Assembly: GCA_963832725.1 (NCBI GenBank)
Contig: CAWHVG010000005.1
Span: 1,240,001-1,304,000 of the forward strand
Origin: JAEZBP01 sp963832725
Lineage (GTDB): Bacteria; Myxococcota_A; Polyangia; Polyangiales; Sandaracinaceae
Length of the DNA stretch: 64,000 nt
Reading direction: 5' to 3'
How positions within the stretch are numbered: the stretch's first letter is position 1; each line of letters opens with the position of its first letter. The notes under the pieces are model-generated. The model had not been told where the DNA came from. It saw nothing but the letters and a program-made list of their open reading frames with translations, and made no database searches. Below are positions 8,419 through 18,301 of this stretch, in pieces. Made by a program: the position numbers and the translations under genes.

Positions 8419-11400
8419 TCACTCCGCGGGGTGGTGCTCGCCACCCGCGGCGCGGACCTGCGGCTCCTCGTGGTCGGTCTGGACCTGGGCGGGCGGTGCG
8501 TGCTCTTCCCGCCGCGAGAACACGCGGTCGAGCAGGCGTACGGGATAGAGCAGGAGCGTCCCGACGCGCGCGATCCGCCGCGAGTGCGAGAGGTCGTCGA
8601 GCCAGGAGTACATCACCGGCGTGGCCAGCAGCGTGAGGAAGAGCGAGAGGGTCTGGCCGCCGATGATGGCCGAGCCCATCGCGCGGTTGGTGCCCGCGCC
8701 GGCGCCCGACGAGGCGACGAGCGGGATCATGCCTGCCACGAACGCGACCGTGGTCATGAGGATGGGCCTGAGCCGGTCGCGGTTGCCGAGCATCACCGAG
8801 TCCGCGCGTGACATCCCGCCGCGGCGCAGCGATCGCATGTGATCGACCTGGAGGATCGAGTTCTTCTTCACGATGCCGAAGAGGACCAAGAGGCCCAGCA
8901 TCGAGAAGATGTTCAGCGACTGCCCCAGCACCAAGAGCGAGATCAGCGCGAAGGGCACCGTCAGCGGCAGCGAGAGCAGGATCGTGATCGGGTGGACCCA
9001 GCTCTCGAACTGCGCCGCCAGGACCAGGTACATGAACACGAGCGAGAGGACGAACGCGAAGAGGAAGCTCGCGCCCGCCTTACCCAGCTCCTTGGACCGG
9101 CCCGAGAGCGAGGCGTGATAGCCGGGCGCCATGTGCATCTCGTCCTTGGCCCGGTCGAGCGCTGCCGTGATGTCCGCCTCCGACGTGCCGGGGAGCACGT
9201 TGGAGTAGACCGTCACCTGCCGCTGCCGCGAGAGGTGCTGAATGGACGCGGGACCGGTCGTCGGCACGATGCGGGCGACGTCGGCGAGCCGCACCACCTG
9301 CCCCGTGCGGGTCGGGATGGTGATGTTCGCCAACGCGGTCGCGTCGTTTCGTGCGTCGGCCGGAGCGCGCACCACCACGTCGAAGCGCTCGTTGCCCTCC
9401 GAGTAGTCGGTGACGTTCAGGCCGCCGACCAAGAGCCGGAGCGCCGTCGCCACGTCCGCCACGCCCACGTTCAGATCGGCCGCCCTCGCGCGATCGATCT
9501 GCACCTCGAGCGCCGGCCGGCCGGTGACCAGCGTGGTGTCCGCGTCGACGACGCCCGGCAGCCCGCGGAGCACCTCCAGCATGTGCTGGGAGTACTCGTC
9601 GAGCTTGTCGATGTCGGGCCCGCTGAGCACGTACTGAATCGCCGCGGAGTCCGCGCCGCCGCTGCCGAACGCGTTCACGGGCGAGACGATGGTCCGCAGG
9701 TCGTCGTACTGCGGGAGGATGTCGTCGCGGACCTGACCGATGACCTCGTCCTGGTCGAGCTCGCGCTGCGTCGGCGGAATCAGCGCCACGAAGATGCTCG
9801 CCTCGTTGGAGCCGCGACCGCTCGGATCGCCGGCCGGGCTGCCGACCGTGAGCACCGTGTGGTCGACGCCGGGGAGCTGCCGGATCCGCCGGGCGATGCG
9901 CTCACTGATCAGCGCCATCTCCTCGAGCGAGGTGCCCTCCGGCCCGCGCATGGTCACGTCGAAGCGCGACTCGTCGTTCTGCGGCAGGAAGGTCTTCGGG
10001 ACGAGCTTCCCCGCGGGGACCATCGACACGAAGACGAGCACGAGCATGATGCCGACCATCCAGCGGTGACGCATCACGAACGCGAGCACGCGCATGTACG
10101 CCCGCTCGAACCGACCGTAGATCCCGCCGCGCGCCTCGGTGCCGTGACCGCTCGCGAGATCGACCTCGCCACGCGCCCACTGCGTGTAGCGATCGCGCTC
10201 TTCGGCGCGAGGCTCCGGGGCGGGATCCGGCAGCTCGTCGGCGCTCATCGAGTGCGAGTCGTCGACCGCTTCCAGGATGCGCTCACCGCGGATCTCCGGG
10301 TCCTCGTCATCGTCGGCCTCGGGCCGGATCGGCCCCTTCAGCCAGCGCGAGGAGAGCATCGGCGTCAGCGTGAACGAGACCAGCAGCGACACCATGATCG
10401 CGAACGACATGGTGAAGCCGAAGGACGCCATGAAGCGGCCGACGATGCCGCCCATGAACGCGATCGGCAGGAACACCGCGACCAGCGAGAGCGTGGTCGC
10501 GAGGACGGCGAGGCCGATCTCCTTGGTGGCGAGGATCGCCGCCCGCCGCGGGCTCATCTTCTTCTCGTCGATGAACCGCACGATGTTCTCGAGGACGACG
10601 ATGGCGTCATCGATGACGATACCGACCGATAACGTCAGCGCGAGCAGGGTGATCGTGTTGAGCGTCAGCCCCATCGCCTTCACGAGCGCGAAGGTGGCGA
10701 TGATCGAGGTCGGGATGGCCAGCGCGGCGATGACCGTCGAGCGCCCGTTCCAAAGGAAGAGCAACACGACGATGGCCGCGAAGAGACCGCCGAGGACGAG
10801 GTGCTCCTCCACCGCGTCGACGGCGTTGCGGATGAACTCGCTCTCGTCGCGGACGACCTCGACCTGGTAGCTCGGCGGCAGGGTCTCGGAGAGCTCGGCC
10901 ACCCGCTCGCGCAGGGCGTCGACGACCGCGATGGTGTTGGTCCCCGACTGCTTGACGACCTGCAGGATGACGACGTTCTCGCCGTTCAGGAGCGCAGTGC
11001 TGGAGGGCTCCTCCTCGGCGTCGGTCACCTGCGCCACGTCGCCGACGTGGACGACACGGTTGCCGCGGGTGGCGATCGGGATGTCGGCGAACTGCGCGGG
11101 ATCGCGGATGCGGCCCTGGACGCGGAGCTGCAAGGTGCGCTGCCCCTGGTCGATGTCACCGCCGGGCAGCTCGATGTTCTCGCTGACGAGCGCTCGCTGC
11201 ACGTCGCGCGCGCTCAGCCCGTAGCCCTCGAGTCGGACCGGGTCCACGGTCACCCGGATCTCGCGCGCCGTGCCGCCGACAAGCGTGACGCCACCGACGC
11301 CGTTGACCGACTCGATGCGCGTGCGGATGACGTTGTCGGCGTACTCGGTGGTCTCCCGCGGGGAGCGGGTCGAGCGCACCGCGATCATCATCACCGGGAT

Positions 11401-11808
11401 CGCGTCCGGATCGATCTGCTGCACCTGCGGCGGCTCGATGCCGTCCGGCAGCGTCGAGAGGATGCGGTCGATGCGGTCGCGCACCTCCTGCGCGCCGACG
11501 TTCACGTCCTTGTCGAGGTCGAAGCGGACCATGACGACGGAGAGGCCCTCGAAGGACTTACTCCGCAGATCGTCGAGGCCGCTGATCGCGTTGACCGCCT
11601 CCTCGATGGGCTCCGAGACCTCCGTCTCCACCTGCTCCGGCGAAGCCCCCGCGAGCTGGGTGCTGACGACGACCATCGGGAAGTCGATCTTCGGGAAGCG
11701 GTCGACGCCGAGCGTGAAGAAGCTCGCCCCGCCGACGACCACCAAGCTCAGCACCAAGACCCAGGTGAAGACCGGGCGCCGAACACAGATTGCTGCGAGC
11801 CACTGCAT
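8419..11808 (-). CDS. RND-family multidrug efflux inner-membrane pump (HAE1 type)
   Basis: Proton-driven inner-membrane transporter of a tripartite efflux system; 1129 residues, slightly longer than AcrB. The N-terminal helix MQWLAAICVRRPVFTWVLV, the proton-relay Asp pair in VGIVIDDAIVVLEN and the TM10 Lys in LFGIVKKNSILQVDH are all present. An acidic insert of about 60 residues (DDDEDPEIRGERILEAVDD region, about 500-560) lies between the two halves. The C-terminal tail ends in a polar, His/Glu-rich stretch. It follows hlyD by 27 bases in a tetR-hlyD-RND transcript. The substrate cannot be told from sequence; hydrophobic drugs or envelope lipids are both possible. Confidence 0.95.
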   Translation of the reverse strand: MQWLAAICVRRPVFTWVLVLSLVVVGGASFFTLGVDRFPKIDFPMVVVSTQLAGASPEQVETEVSEPIEEAVNAISGLDDLRSKSFEGLSVVMVRFDLDKDVNVGAQEVRDRIDRILSTLPDGIEPPQVQQIDPDAIPVMMIAVRSTRSPRETTEYADNVIRTRIESVNGVGGVTLVGGTAREIRVTVDPVRLEGYGLSARDVQRALVSENIELPGGDIDQGQRTLQLRVQGRIRDPAQFADIPIATRGNRVVHVGDVAQVTDAEEEPSSTALLNGENVVILQVVKQSGTNTIAVVDALRERVAELSETLPPSYQVEVVRDESEFIRNAVDAVEEHLVLGGLFAAIVVLLFLWNGRSTVIAALAIPTSIIATFALVKAMGLTLNTITLLALTLSVGIVIDDAIVVLENIVRFIDEKKMSPRRAAILATKEIGLAVLATTLSLVAVFLPIAFMGGIVGRFMASFGFTMSFAIMVSLLVSFTLTPMLSSRWLKGPIRPEADDDEDPEIRGERILEAVDDSHSMSADELPDPAPEPRAEERDRYTQWARGEVDLASGHGTEARGGIYGRFERAYMRVLAFVMRHRWMVGIMLVLVFVSMVPAGKLVPKTFLPQNDESRFDVTMRGPEGTSLEEMALISERIARRIRQLPGVDHTVLTVGSPAGDPSGRGSNEASIFVALIPPTQRELDQDEVIGQVRDDILPQYDDLRTIVSPVNAFGSGGADSAAIQYVLSGPDIDKLDEYSQHMLEVLRGLPGVVDADTTLVTGRPALEVQIDRARAADLNVGVADVATALRLLVGGLNVTDYSEGNERFDVVVRAPADARNDATALANITIPTRTGQVVRLADVARIVPTTGPASIQHLSRQRQVTVYSNVLPGTSEADITAALDRAKDEMHMAPGYHASLSGRSKELGKAGASFLFAFVLSLVFMYLVLAAQFESWVHPITILLSLPLTVPFALISLLVLGQSLNIFSMLGLLVLFGIVKKNSILQVDHMRSLRRGGMSRADSVMLGNRDRLRPILMTTVAFVAGMIPLVASSGAGAGTNRAMGSAIIGGQTLSLFLTLLATPVMYSWLDDLSHSRRIARVGTLLLYPVRLLDRVFSRREEHAPPAQVQTDHEEPQVRAAGGEHHPAE

Positions 11809-11835
11809 GGCTTTCGCTCCTCCTCGATCTCCGGC

Positions 11836-13030
11836 TCAGCCGGAGATTCGGGCTCCGTCGTAGAGGTCGTCGAGGTCCTCGGTAGCGACTTGGTCACCCG
11901 CCGCGAGGCCGGAGTCGACGAGGACCTCTTCCTCGCCGCGCTCGACGATGTTGACCAGGCGCTCCTCGATCGCGCCGTCGTGGACGACGAACGCGCGACT
12001 GACGCCCGCGTTGGTCAGGATGGCCTCGGGCGGCACCGCGACCAAGTCACGGGTGCGTGCCAGAATCGACGTCGGCCGAAGCGAACATGCCGGGCCGGAG
12101 CACACCGTCGGCGTTCGGGACCACCGCCTCGACGGTCAAGCTGCGGGTCTGGCGGCCGACCGCGGCGCTGACGTAGCGGACGGTGCCCTCGAAGACGCGA
12201 TCGGCGATGGCGTCGATGTGAACGCTGACCGACTGACCGGGGTGGATGTCGAGCACGCGCTCCTGCGGGACCTCCAGCTCGAGCCGGAGCGGATCGGTGC
12301 GGACCAGCGTGACGAGCTGGGCCTGCGGGCCGACGTACTCGCCCACCGAGACGTTGCGGTTGGCGATCTCGCCCGCGAAGGGCGCCCGGACCACCGAGTC
12401 ACCCAGCGCGGTGCGCGCCTGCCGGAGCTGCACGCGCGCGCTCGCCAACGCCGCCGCGGCGCCACGCGCCTGCTGGATGGCCAGCCGGTGCTGCTCGCGG
12501 GCGGTCTCGGCGTGGGTCCGCGCCTCGTCGAGCTGCGCCGTCGAGTAGACGCCACGCTGGGCGAGCTCCTGGGCGCGCTGAAACTGCTGGTCGGCGAGCT
12601 GCATCTGCGAGAGCGCGGAGCGGGCCTCCGCCGTGTTCTCGGGCTGCGGCGCGTGCCCGCCGTCGTCCATGCCGAGGCGGGCCTCGGCCTGCTGGAGCGC
12701 GGCGCGCGCGGCCGCTTGCTGGAGGCGATAGTCGGTGTCGCGGACGCGGATGAGCTCCTGCCCCTCCGTGACGCGATCACCGCGCTCGACGAGCACCTCG
12801 ACCACGCGTCCGGGGACGAGCGGCGCGAGGTTCGCCTCCTCGTCGGCCAGGAGCGAGCCGTTCAGGTGCAGGACGTCCGGCACTTCGCGCGCGACGGCCG
12901 CGGCGGTGGCCGGCGCGGCCACGGTCCGCTCGGCGACCGGCTCGATCTCGGCCGACTCTGCACCGTGACCGCAGGCGCTCAGCAAGACGGCCGAGGCGAG
13001 AGTGGACGTGAGCAGGAGGGGAAACCTCAT
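11836..13030 (-). CDS. RND periplasmic adaptor (HlyD/AcrA family) lipoprotein, frameshifted at 12063-12067
   Basis: Links the RND pump to the outer-membrane channel. The lipoprotein signal MRFPLLLTSTLASAVLLSAC is followed by a biotinyl-lipoyl half-motif (LVPGRVVEVLVERGDRV), an alpha-helical hairpin (about residues 90-180), the second lipoyl half (VRAPFAGEIANRNVSVGEYV) and a beta-barrel domain. The frame is lost after FASADVD; GAATC at 12063-12067, read as GATC, gives DVDLARTRDLVAVPPEAIL and continues to the stop at 11836. The repaired length is about 397 residues. Its ATG overlaps the stop of the upstream tetR gene as ATGA. Confidence 0.92.
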
Positions 13031-13737
13031 GATGACTCCGAATTGCGCCGGCGACGGCCGGCGGTGCGAGCCTTGGGCGCGGCGCGCTTTCGCGGCGCCT
13101 GGGTCTTGGATGGGTCCGATTCGGTGCCGGCCGCGCATGAGCGCGGGCACAAGAGGCGCGCGATCACGTCGACCGGAGGCGCCACGGGTGTGGGGCCGAC
13201 CTTTACTTCGTGAAAGAGGGAGAGGCCACGAACCAACGCCGCCACGGCCGTGGCGAGGGCGCCCGCGGGGACGTTGTCGTCGACCTCACCGGTCTTCTGC
13301 CCCTCGGTGATGAGCGTCGTGAGCTGCTCGAACGCCGCCTGGGCCGAACCGGTCAGGCGCTCGCGGAGACTGTCGGGCAGCGCGCGGTTGACCACGGCCT
13401 GCGTGACGAAGAGGGCCACCTCCGGCTCGGCGCTGGTCTGCTCGACGAAGAGCTCGCAACCGCGGGCGAGCCGCTCGATGACCGACCCCTCGCCGAGCCC
13501 CGAGGCGAGGATGTTGCTCATCTGGTTGAGCTTCTCGTCGAAAATCGCCTCGGCCAGGGCGTCCTTGCTGTCGAAGTAGTGGTAGATGAGGCCGTGACTG
13601 AGGCCGGCGGCACGTGCGATGTCGCTGACCTTGGCCTCCCGCAACCCGCGCTCGGCGAAGACGCGCGCGGCCGCTCGGAGGATCTCCTTCCGGCGGGCCT
13701 TGCGAATCTCGGCGTTGGCGGCGGGCTTGCGGGGCAT
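13027..13737 (-). CDS. TetR/AcrR-family repressor of the efflux genes
   Basis: Probable transcriptional repressor controlling the RND system and itself. The N-terminal helix-turn-helix is VSDIARAAGLSHGLIYHYFD after ARKEILRAAARVFAERG-like helix 1. The ligand domain follows, and the last 40 residues form an Arg/Lys-rich tail that is unusual for the family. I start it at ATG 13737 (MPRKPAANAEIRK); a TTG at 13770 would put the start inside the operator. The stop overlaps the hlyD start, so repressor and adaptor are translationally coupled. The divergent tolC-type gene begins 98 bases away. Confidence 0.92.
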   Translation of the reverse strand: MPRKPAANAEIRKARRKEILRAAARVFAERGLREAKVSDIARAAGLSHGLIYHYFDSKDALAEAIFDEKLNQMSNILASGLGEGSVIERLARGCELFVEQTSAEPEVALFVTQAVVNRALPDSLRERLTGSAQAAFEQLTTLITEGQKTGEVDDNVPAGALATAVAALVRGLSLFHEVKVGPTPVAPPVDVIARLLCPRSCAAGTESDPSKTQAPRKRAAPKARTAGRRRRNSESS

Positions 13738-13753
13738 CGAAGCGATTCTTTCG

Positions 13754-13771
13754 ATTGACTCGTCAGTCAAT
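13754..13771. promoter_or_regulatory. Palindromic TetR-type operator
   Basis: ATTGACT-CGTC-AGTCAAT has perfect 7-bp arms with a 4-base spacer. It lies in the divergent region between the TetR gene and the tolC-type gene. Size and symmetry fit a TetR-family dimer site. Each arm contains TTGACT, a -35-like hexamer, one for each strand, so a bound repressor would block both promoters. Confidence 0.72.
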
Positions 13772-13783
13772 GGCGCCAGAATC
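13755..13783 (+). promoter_or_regulatory. Predicted promoter of the tolC-type gene
   Basis: TTGACT (13755-13760), a 17-base spacer and AGAATC (13778-13783) resemble a sigma-70-type promoter. The -35 element sits inside the left arm of the palindromic operator. The start codon is 53 bases downstream, preceded by GGGAGAG. Confidence 0.45.
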
Positions 13784-13835
13784 CGCCTCCGTCAAGCCAA
13801 ACGTGCTGGTCGCGCAGGCGACCGGGAGAGTTCCA

Positions 13836-15114
13836 ATGACCATGCTTCGAGCTCGCTGGGGGGTGATCGTCATGCTGCTGGCACTGCCGCTCCCCGCGGC
13901 CGCCCAGCAACCCTTGTCCACGTTCCTCGACGCCGCCGAGCGGGGGAATCTGAACCTTCGTGCAGCCCGAGCTGCGCTATCGCAAGCCCAGGGGATGGTC
14001 GATCAGGCCCGCGGGCGGCTTCTGCCCTACGCGCAGGCCAACGGCCAGTACACCCACAACGAGTACCAGATCCTCCTCAACCTCTCGGCTACGAGGCAAG
14101 CGGCCATCCAGCGGAGCGACCAGGTCGCGGTGATCCTCACGGCGGGCATGCCGATCATCGACCTGAGCGCCTGGGCCAACTTCATGGCCGCCGAGGCCTC
14201 GGCCACCGCCGCCGAGCACCGCACCGACGCGGTCGATTCGGGAAGCACAGGGCACGGTCGTGATGCTCTGGTATCAGCTGGTGGCCTCGAGGCAGCTCAT
14301 CGAGGCGGCGGCCCGGACGCTGGAGACGGCGCAGCAGAACCTGGAGACCGCGCGAGCGCGGGTCGAGGTCGGCGCCGCCCCGCAGCTCGAGCAGGCGCGC
14401 GCCGAGGCGGAGATGCAGCGCGCCCAGCAGAACCTGGCGGAAGCCCAGCTGGGGGCCGTGCTGGCCGCCCGGAACTTGCAGAACGCGACCTTCGTGACGC
14501 CCACGACGAGGATGGTGGAGCTGGAGGACGATCTGCACCCCGAGCCGCCGCTCTCGCACTTCATGCCGGGCGCGACGGATCACCCACTGGTGCGCGCCGC
14601 GCGCGCCGACGCGCTGGCGGCCGACCGACGGGTGCACGCCGCCTGGTTCTCGCTGGCGCCGACGATCGCCGGCACCTTCAACGAGCGTGTCACCAACGCG
14701 GCCGGTTTCGCGGGCAACACCCTCTGGTACCTGACCCTCACCGCCACCTGGCAGCTCGACTTCGTCCGCCCGGCCGCCATCGGGACCCAGAACGCGGTGG
14801 CGGAGCAGGCACGCATCGCGCTCGAGCAGGCCGAGCAGCAGATCCAGACCGGCATCTTCGAGTCGTGGCAGCGGGTGCAGACCCAGCGCGTGCGGGCCGA
14901 GGCCGCCCAGGCGCAGGTCATCGCTGCCCAGCGGGCGTTCGACGACGCGCGGGCCCGCTTCGACGCCGGCGCCGCGACCCAGCTCGACGTCATCTCGGCG
15001 CAGCGCGACCTCTTCAGCGCGCAGGTGTCCTACATCTCGGCCATCGCCGATCTGCGCGTCGCCCGCGATCTCTTGCGGATCCGGAGCGGCATCGAGATGG
15101 GCGGCATCGAGTGA
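13836..15114 (+). CDS. TolC-family outer-membrane efflux channel, frameshifted at 14235-14239
   Basis: Outer-membrane exit duct for the RND system. A Sec signal (MTMLRARWGVIVMLL to PAAAQQ) leads into two repeated helical/beta modules; heptad-like helices such as LEQARAEAEMQRAQQNLAEA and ALEQAEQQIQTGIFESWQ are typical. The frame breaks at GATTC (14235-14239); reading GATC gives DREAQGTVVMLWYQLV and joins the two halves into about 425 residues. GGGAGAG at 13824-13830 supports the ATG at 13836. It is transcribed divergently from tetR-hlyD-RND under a shared operator. A strong hairpin terminator follows. Confidence 0.9.
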
Positions 15115-15211
15115 TCCCCGGCTCGCGCACGAGCTCCCTCCCCCGATTCGGGCGAGGGCTGGGGTGGGGGGAGTAGCGCTCCCTCAGGTCACCCCCGGCG
15201 AGGACGCGAAG

Positions 15212-15251
15212 AAAAACGGAGCCCCCGCTCTCGCGCGGAGGCTCCGTTTTT
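15212..15251. terminator. Bidirectional intrinsic terminator
   Basis: AAAAACGGAGCC (15212-15223) pairs with GGCTCCGTTTTT (15240-15251), a 12-bp perfect stem with a 16-base loop and T-runs on both strands. It lies between the convergent tolC-type gene and the small secreted-protein gene and should serve both. Confidence 0.85.
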
Positions 15252-15264
15252 TCGTGAACGACGC

Positions 15265-15843
15265 TCAGCGCGCGCGGACGTAGGTCAGCCGGAAGTGGAT
15301 GTCCTGCGCGAAGCGCTGGCTGCGCAGCGTGACGTCGAGCACCATCTGCTGCCCGTTCTGGGCGGGCAGGAGCACGTTCCACTGCGTCCCGTCGAGCGCG
15401 ACGAACTGCTGCTGGAGCCCGCCGTCGGGCCGGTAGGTCTGGGTGAGCTGCGCGCGCACGCCGCTCCGGCTGTAGACGTTCTCCGGCTGGTTCGGCGCCG
15501 TGTCGAAGGTGCGATGATCGGAGCCCTGGAGGTCGATCGCGATCCGCGCCGGCGTGGCGGTGATGGTGATCGTGCTCGGCACCCAGGTCGACTCGGCGAT
15601 GCGCGAGCGGGCGAACTGCTGCAGGTCGGGTCGTAGCGAGACCAGCGCCGGCTCGACCGACTGGGTGACGCTGGTCTGCGCCTGCGCCGGGTCGGTGGCG
15701 AGCCGCCAGGTCCCCGCCAACGAAGTCGAGGGCGCCGGAGCGGGCGCAGGGGCCTGCGCTCCCGCCGCACCGGCGGTCAGCGCCAGCGCGCCGGCCAGCG
15801 CGAGAGCGGTTCGAAAGGAGGGGCTGGTCGTCGGGTGCGTCAT
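15265..15843 (-). CDS. Hypothetical secreted protein, 192 aa
   Basis: I do not recognise the family. A signal peptide (MTHPTTSPSFRTALALAGAL and onward, cut near AGAQA) is followed by an Ala/Pro linker and a compact, probably all-beta domain of about 150 residues starting LAGTWRLATDPAQAQ. LAGTW openings occur in lipocalin-like folds, but no further motif confirms this. Later strands include STITITATPARIAIDLQGSD and MVLDVTLRSQRF. The start ATG has GAGG four bases upstream. No cysteine pair or metal motif is visible. Expression appears monocistronic, ending at the shared terminator. Confidence 0.75.
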   Translation of the reverse strand: MTHPTTSPSFRTALALAGALALTAGAAGAQAPAPAPAPSTSLAGTWRLATDPAQAQTSVTQSVEPALVSLRPDLQQFARSRIAESTWVPSTITITATPARIAIDLQGSDHRTFDTAPNQPENVYSRSGVRAQLTQTYRPDGGLQQQFVALDGTQWNVLLPAQNGQQMVLDVTLRSQRFAQDIHFRLTYVRAR

Positions 15844-16088
15844 CGTCCTCGGTCGGCTCGTGGATCCTCGTCGAGGGTACGTCCCGCGGGCCGCGCTGTG
15901 TACCCCGTCCGTGTGGCGGATTTGCCGTCGTCGACGATCGGCCCCTTCGCTCCATTCATGAAGCGAGAGCCGATCTTGGTCGCGCAAACCACGTTCACGT
16001 TCGTCGCCGAACGGCGCGAGCGGAAGGGCGCGAGTCGGCAGCCCACGAGGCGGCGGCGCGGTCCTCGGTGAGGCGACGCGCCGGCGCA

Positions 16089-17572
16089 CTACTCCGCGGC
16101 GCGCTGATGGCGCAGGACCGGCTGTCGGGCGGCGCGGGTCTCGTCGAGGCGGCGGTGCGCGGTGAGGTGCGGCGCGGCCTTGACCATCGCGGCGTCCTGG
16201 TGCGCCTCGCGGCTGATCGCCTCCATCGCCTGGACGAAGCGATCGAGCGTCCCCTTCGTCTCGGTCTCGGTGGGCTCGATCAGCATCGCGCCCTTCACGA
16301 CCAGCGGGAAGTAGACCGTCGGCGGGTGGAAGCCGTAGTCGATCAGGCGCTTGGCGACGTCCATCGTCGTCACGCCCGTCTCCTTGAGGTGGCGGTCGCT
16401 GATGATCAGCTCGTGCATGCAGATCGTGTCGTAGGCGACCTTCCAGGTCTCGCCGAGGCACGCCCGGAGGTAGTTGGCGTTGAGCACGGCGAGCTCGGTG
16501 GCGTGCGTCAGCCCCTCGGCGCCCATCTCGCGCAGGTACGCGTAGGCGCGAACCATCATGCCGAAGTTGCCGAAGAAGGAGCGCAGCCGCCCGATGCTCT
16601 CGGGCCGATCGAAGTCGAGCCGGTAGCTCCCGTCCTCGTTCTTCTCGACCGTCGGCGCGGGCACGAAAGGATCGAGGATCTTCTTGTAGCCGACCGGACC
16701 GCATCCGGGGCCGCCGCCGCCGTGGGGCGTGGTGAACGTCTTGTGCAGGTTGAACTGCATGACGTCGATGCCGAGATCGCCCGGCCGGGCCTTGCCCATC
16801 AGCGCGTTCAGGTTCGCGCCGTCCCCGTAGACCAGCGCGCCCTTGTCGTGGAGCATCTGCGCGATCTGCGGCAGCTCCCGCTCGAAGAGCCCGACCGTGT
16901 TCGGGTTCGTGAGCATGATGGCCGCCACCTCGTCGGTGATCAGCGGCGCGAGCTGCTCGGCGTGGACCACGCCATCGGAGCCGGCCGGGAAAGGAACGGC
17001 CGACAGCCCATTGAGCGCGCACGACGCCGGGTTGGTCCCGTGCGCCGTCTGCGGGATCAGCACCTTGCGCGGGCTGCGGCCCTGCTTCTCGTGCCAGGCC
17101 CGGATCATCATCAGGCCGGTCAGCTCGCCCTGCGCGCCGGCCGCCGGGTGGAGCGTGACCCGGTCCATGCCGCAGACCTCGGCCAACCCGCGCTCGAGGC
17201 GGTACATCAGCTCCAGCGCGCCCTGCATCATCCGCTCCGGCGCGTAGGGGTGGAGCCGCCCGAAGCCCGGCAGGCGCGCGGCCCACTCGTTGACCTTCGG
17301 GTTGTACTTCATCGTGCACGACCCGAGCGGGTACATGACGCTGTCGATCGCGAAGTTCTGCTGGCTGATCCGCACGTAATGACGGAACGCCTCGGGCTCC
17401 GAGACCTCCGGCAGACCGGGCGCCTCGTCGCGGTAGTACGCGCCGAAGAGCGCCTTCGGATCGGCCTCGGGCACGTCCATCGCGGGCGCGGAGGCGCCGC
17501 TGCGGCCCGGGGTTCCCCGCTCGAAGATCAGGGCTCGTCCAGTGCGAGGCCCGGTTCGCCACTGACCGGCAT
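16089..17572 (-). CDS. gcvPB: Glycine dehydrogenase (decarboxylating) subunit 2, frameshifted near 17532
   Basis: Second half of the split P-protein of the glycine cleavage system; it decarboxylates glycine with PLP and hands the aminomethyl group to GcvH. The PLP lysine is in NLHKTFTTPHGGGGPGCGP, with MYPLGSCTMKYNPKVNEW upstream. The N terminus is out of frame: ATG 17572 reads MPVSGEPGLALDEP and then stops, while LIFERGTPGRSGASAPAMDV continues in the next frame. One base is missing in the GGG at 17531-17533. GGGAGGA eight bases before 17572 supports that start. Repaired length is about 494 residues. gcvPA, gcvT and gcvH are not in the window. Confidence 0.93.
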
Positions 17573-17679
17573 GTGCTCGTTCCTCCCGGCCCCGAACGCG
17601 AGGGACCGTCTCAGGGCGCGTACGTTAGGAGGACGCCCATGGGTGCGCAACCGGCGCGGCTTTGATATGAGGTCGCCCC

Positions 17680-18226
17680 ATGCGAAGGGTCACGCTCTCG
17701 GTGCTGGCGCTCCTCACGATGCTCGGATGCGGGGGCGGCCGCTACGGCTACGCACGCGCCTACGCGCCCTACGGGCCGGAATCGCAATACCTGCAGCGGG
17801 AGGTCGATCTCTCCTACCAGGAGGTGAAGCGCTTCCCCGAACGGCACGCCGGCGATCTGCTCGGATGGTTCGGCGTGGTGCAGGAGATCCAGCAGCTCGA
17901 TCGGAGCACTGGCGAGGCGCGGCTGCTCCTCGATTCTGAGGGTGCACCAGGACCGGCACCTCTGCGCGGACGAGTCGGCCGGCTCCTGCCGGGTGACGAT
18001 CTCGGATCGCGGCATCGGCCCCTTCACCGCGCTCGTCCAGGTCCGGCCCGAAGACCTCGCCGAGGGGACCGAGCGGCTCTGGACCGGCTCGCTGGTGAAG
18101 GTCTACGGCCACGTGATGGACGCCGGGACCGAAGAGAGCGGGCCCATCATCCAGGCCGAGTGGTACCGCCAGTGGCCGCACGGCACCTACGTCACCACCG
18201 GCGCCCGCGGCAGCATGCGCCGCTGA
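17680..18226 (+). CDS. Lipoprotein of unknown function, frameshifted at 17932-17936
   Basis: Small lipoprotein: MRRVTLSVLALLTMLGC gives a lipobox (TMLGC). A Gly/Tyr-rich stretch is followed by one globular domain of about 140 residues. The frame breaks in GATTC at 17932-17936; reading GATC gives LLLDLRVHQDRHLCADES and runs to the stop at 18226, about 181 residues in all. The segment HAGDLLGWFGVVQEIQQLD followed by TGSLVKVYGHVMDAG recalls an OB-fold or Slp-like lipoprotein, but this is only a resemblance. Two cysteines (LCADESAGSC) could pair in the periplasm. Confidence 0.75.
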
Positions 18227-18301
18227 GCGCCCACGAAGACATGGAGCGCGCGCCCGCCGGAGCGAGCGCGCGCTCGATGCGCAACCGCGTGAAGCAACGG
18301 A

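Noticed and set aside
13738..13770. TTG start of the TetR gene at 13770
   Set aside because: It would place the coding sequence inside the operator and adds residues outside the family. ATG 13737 fits better.
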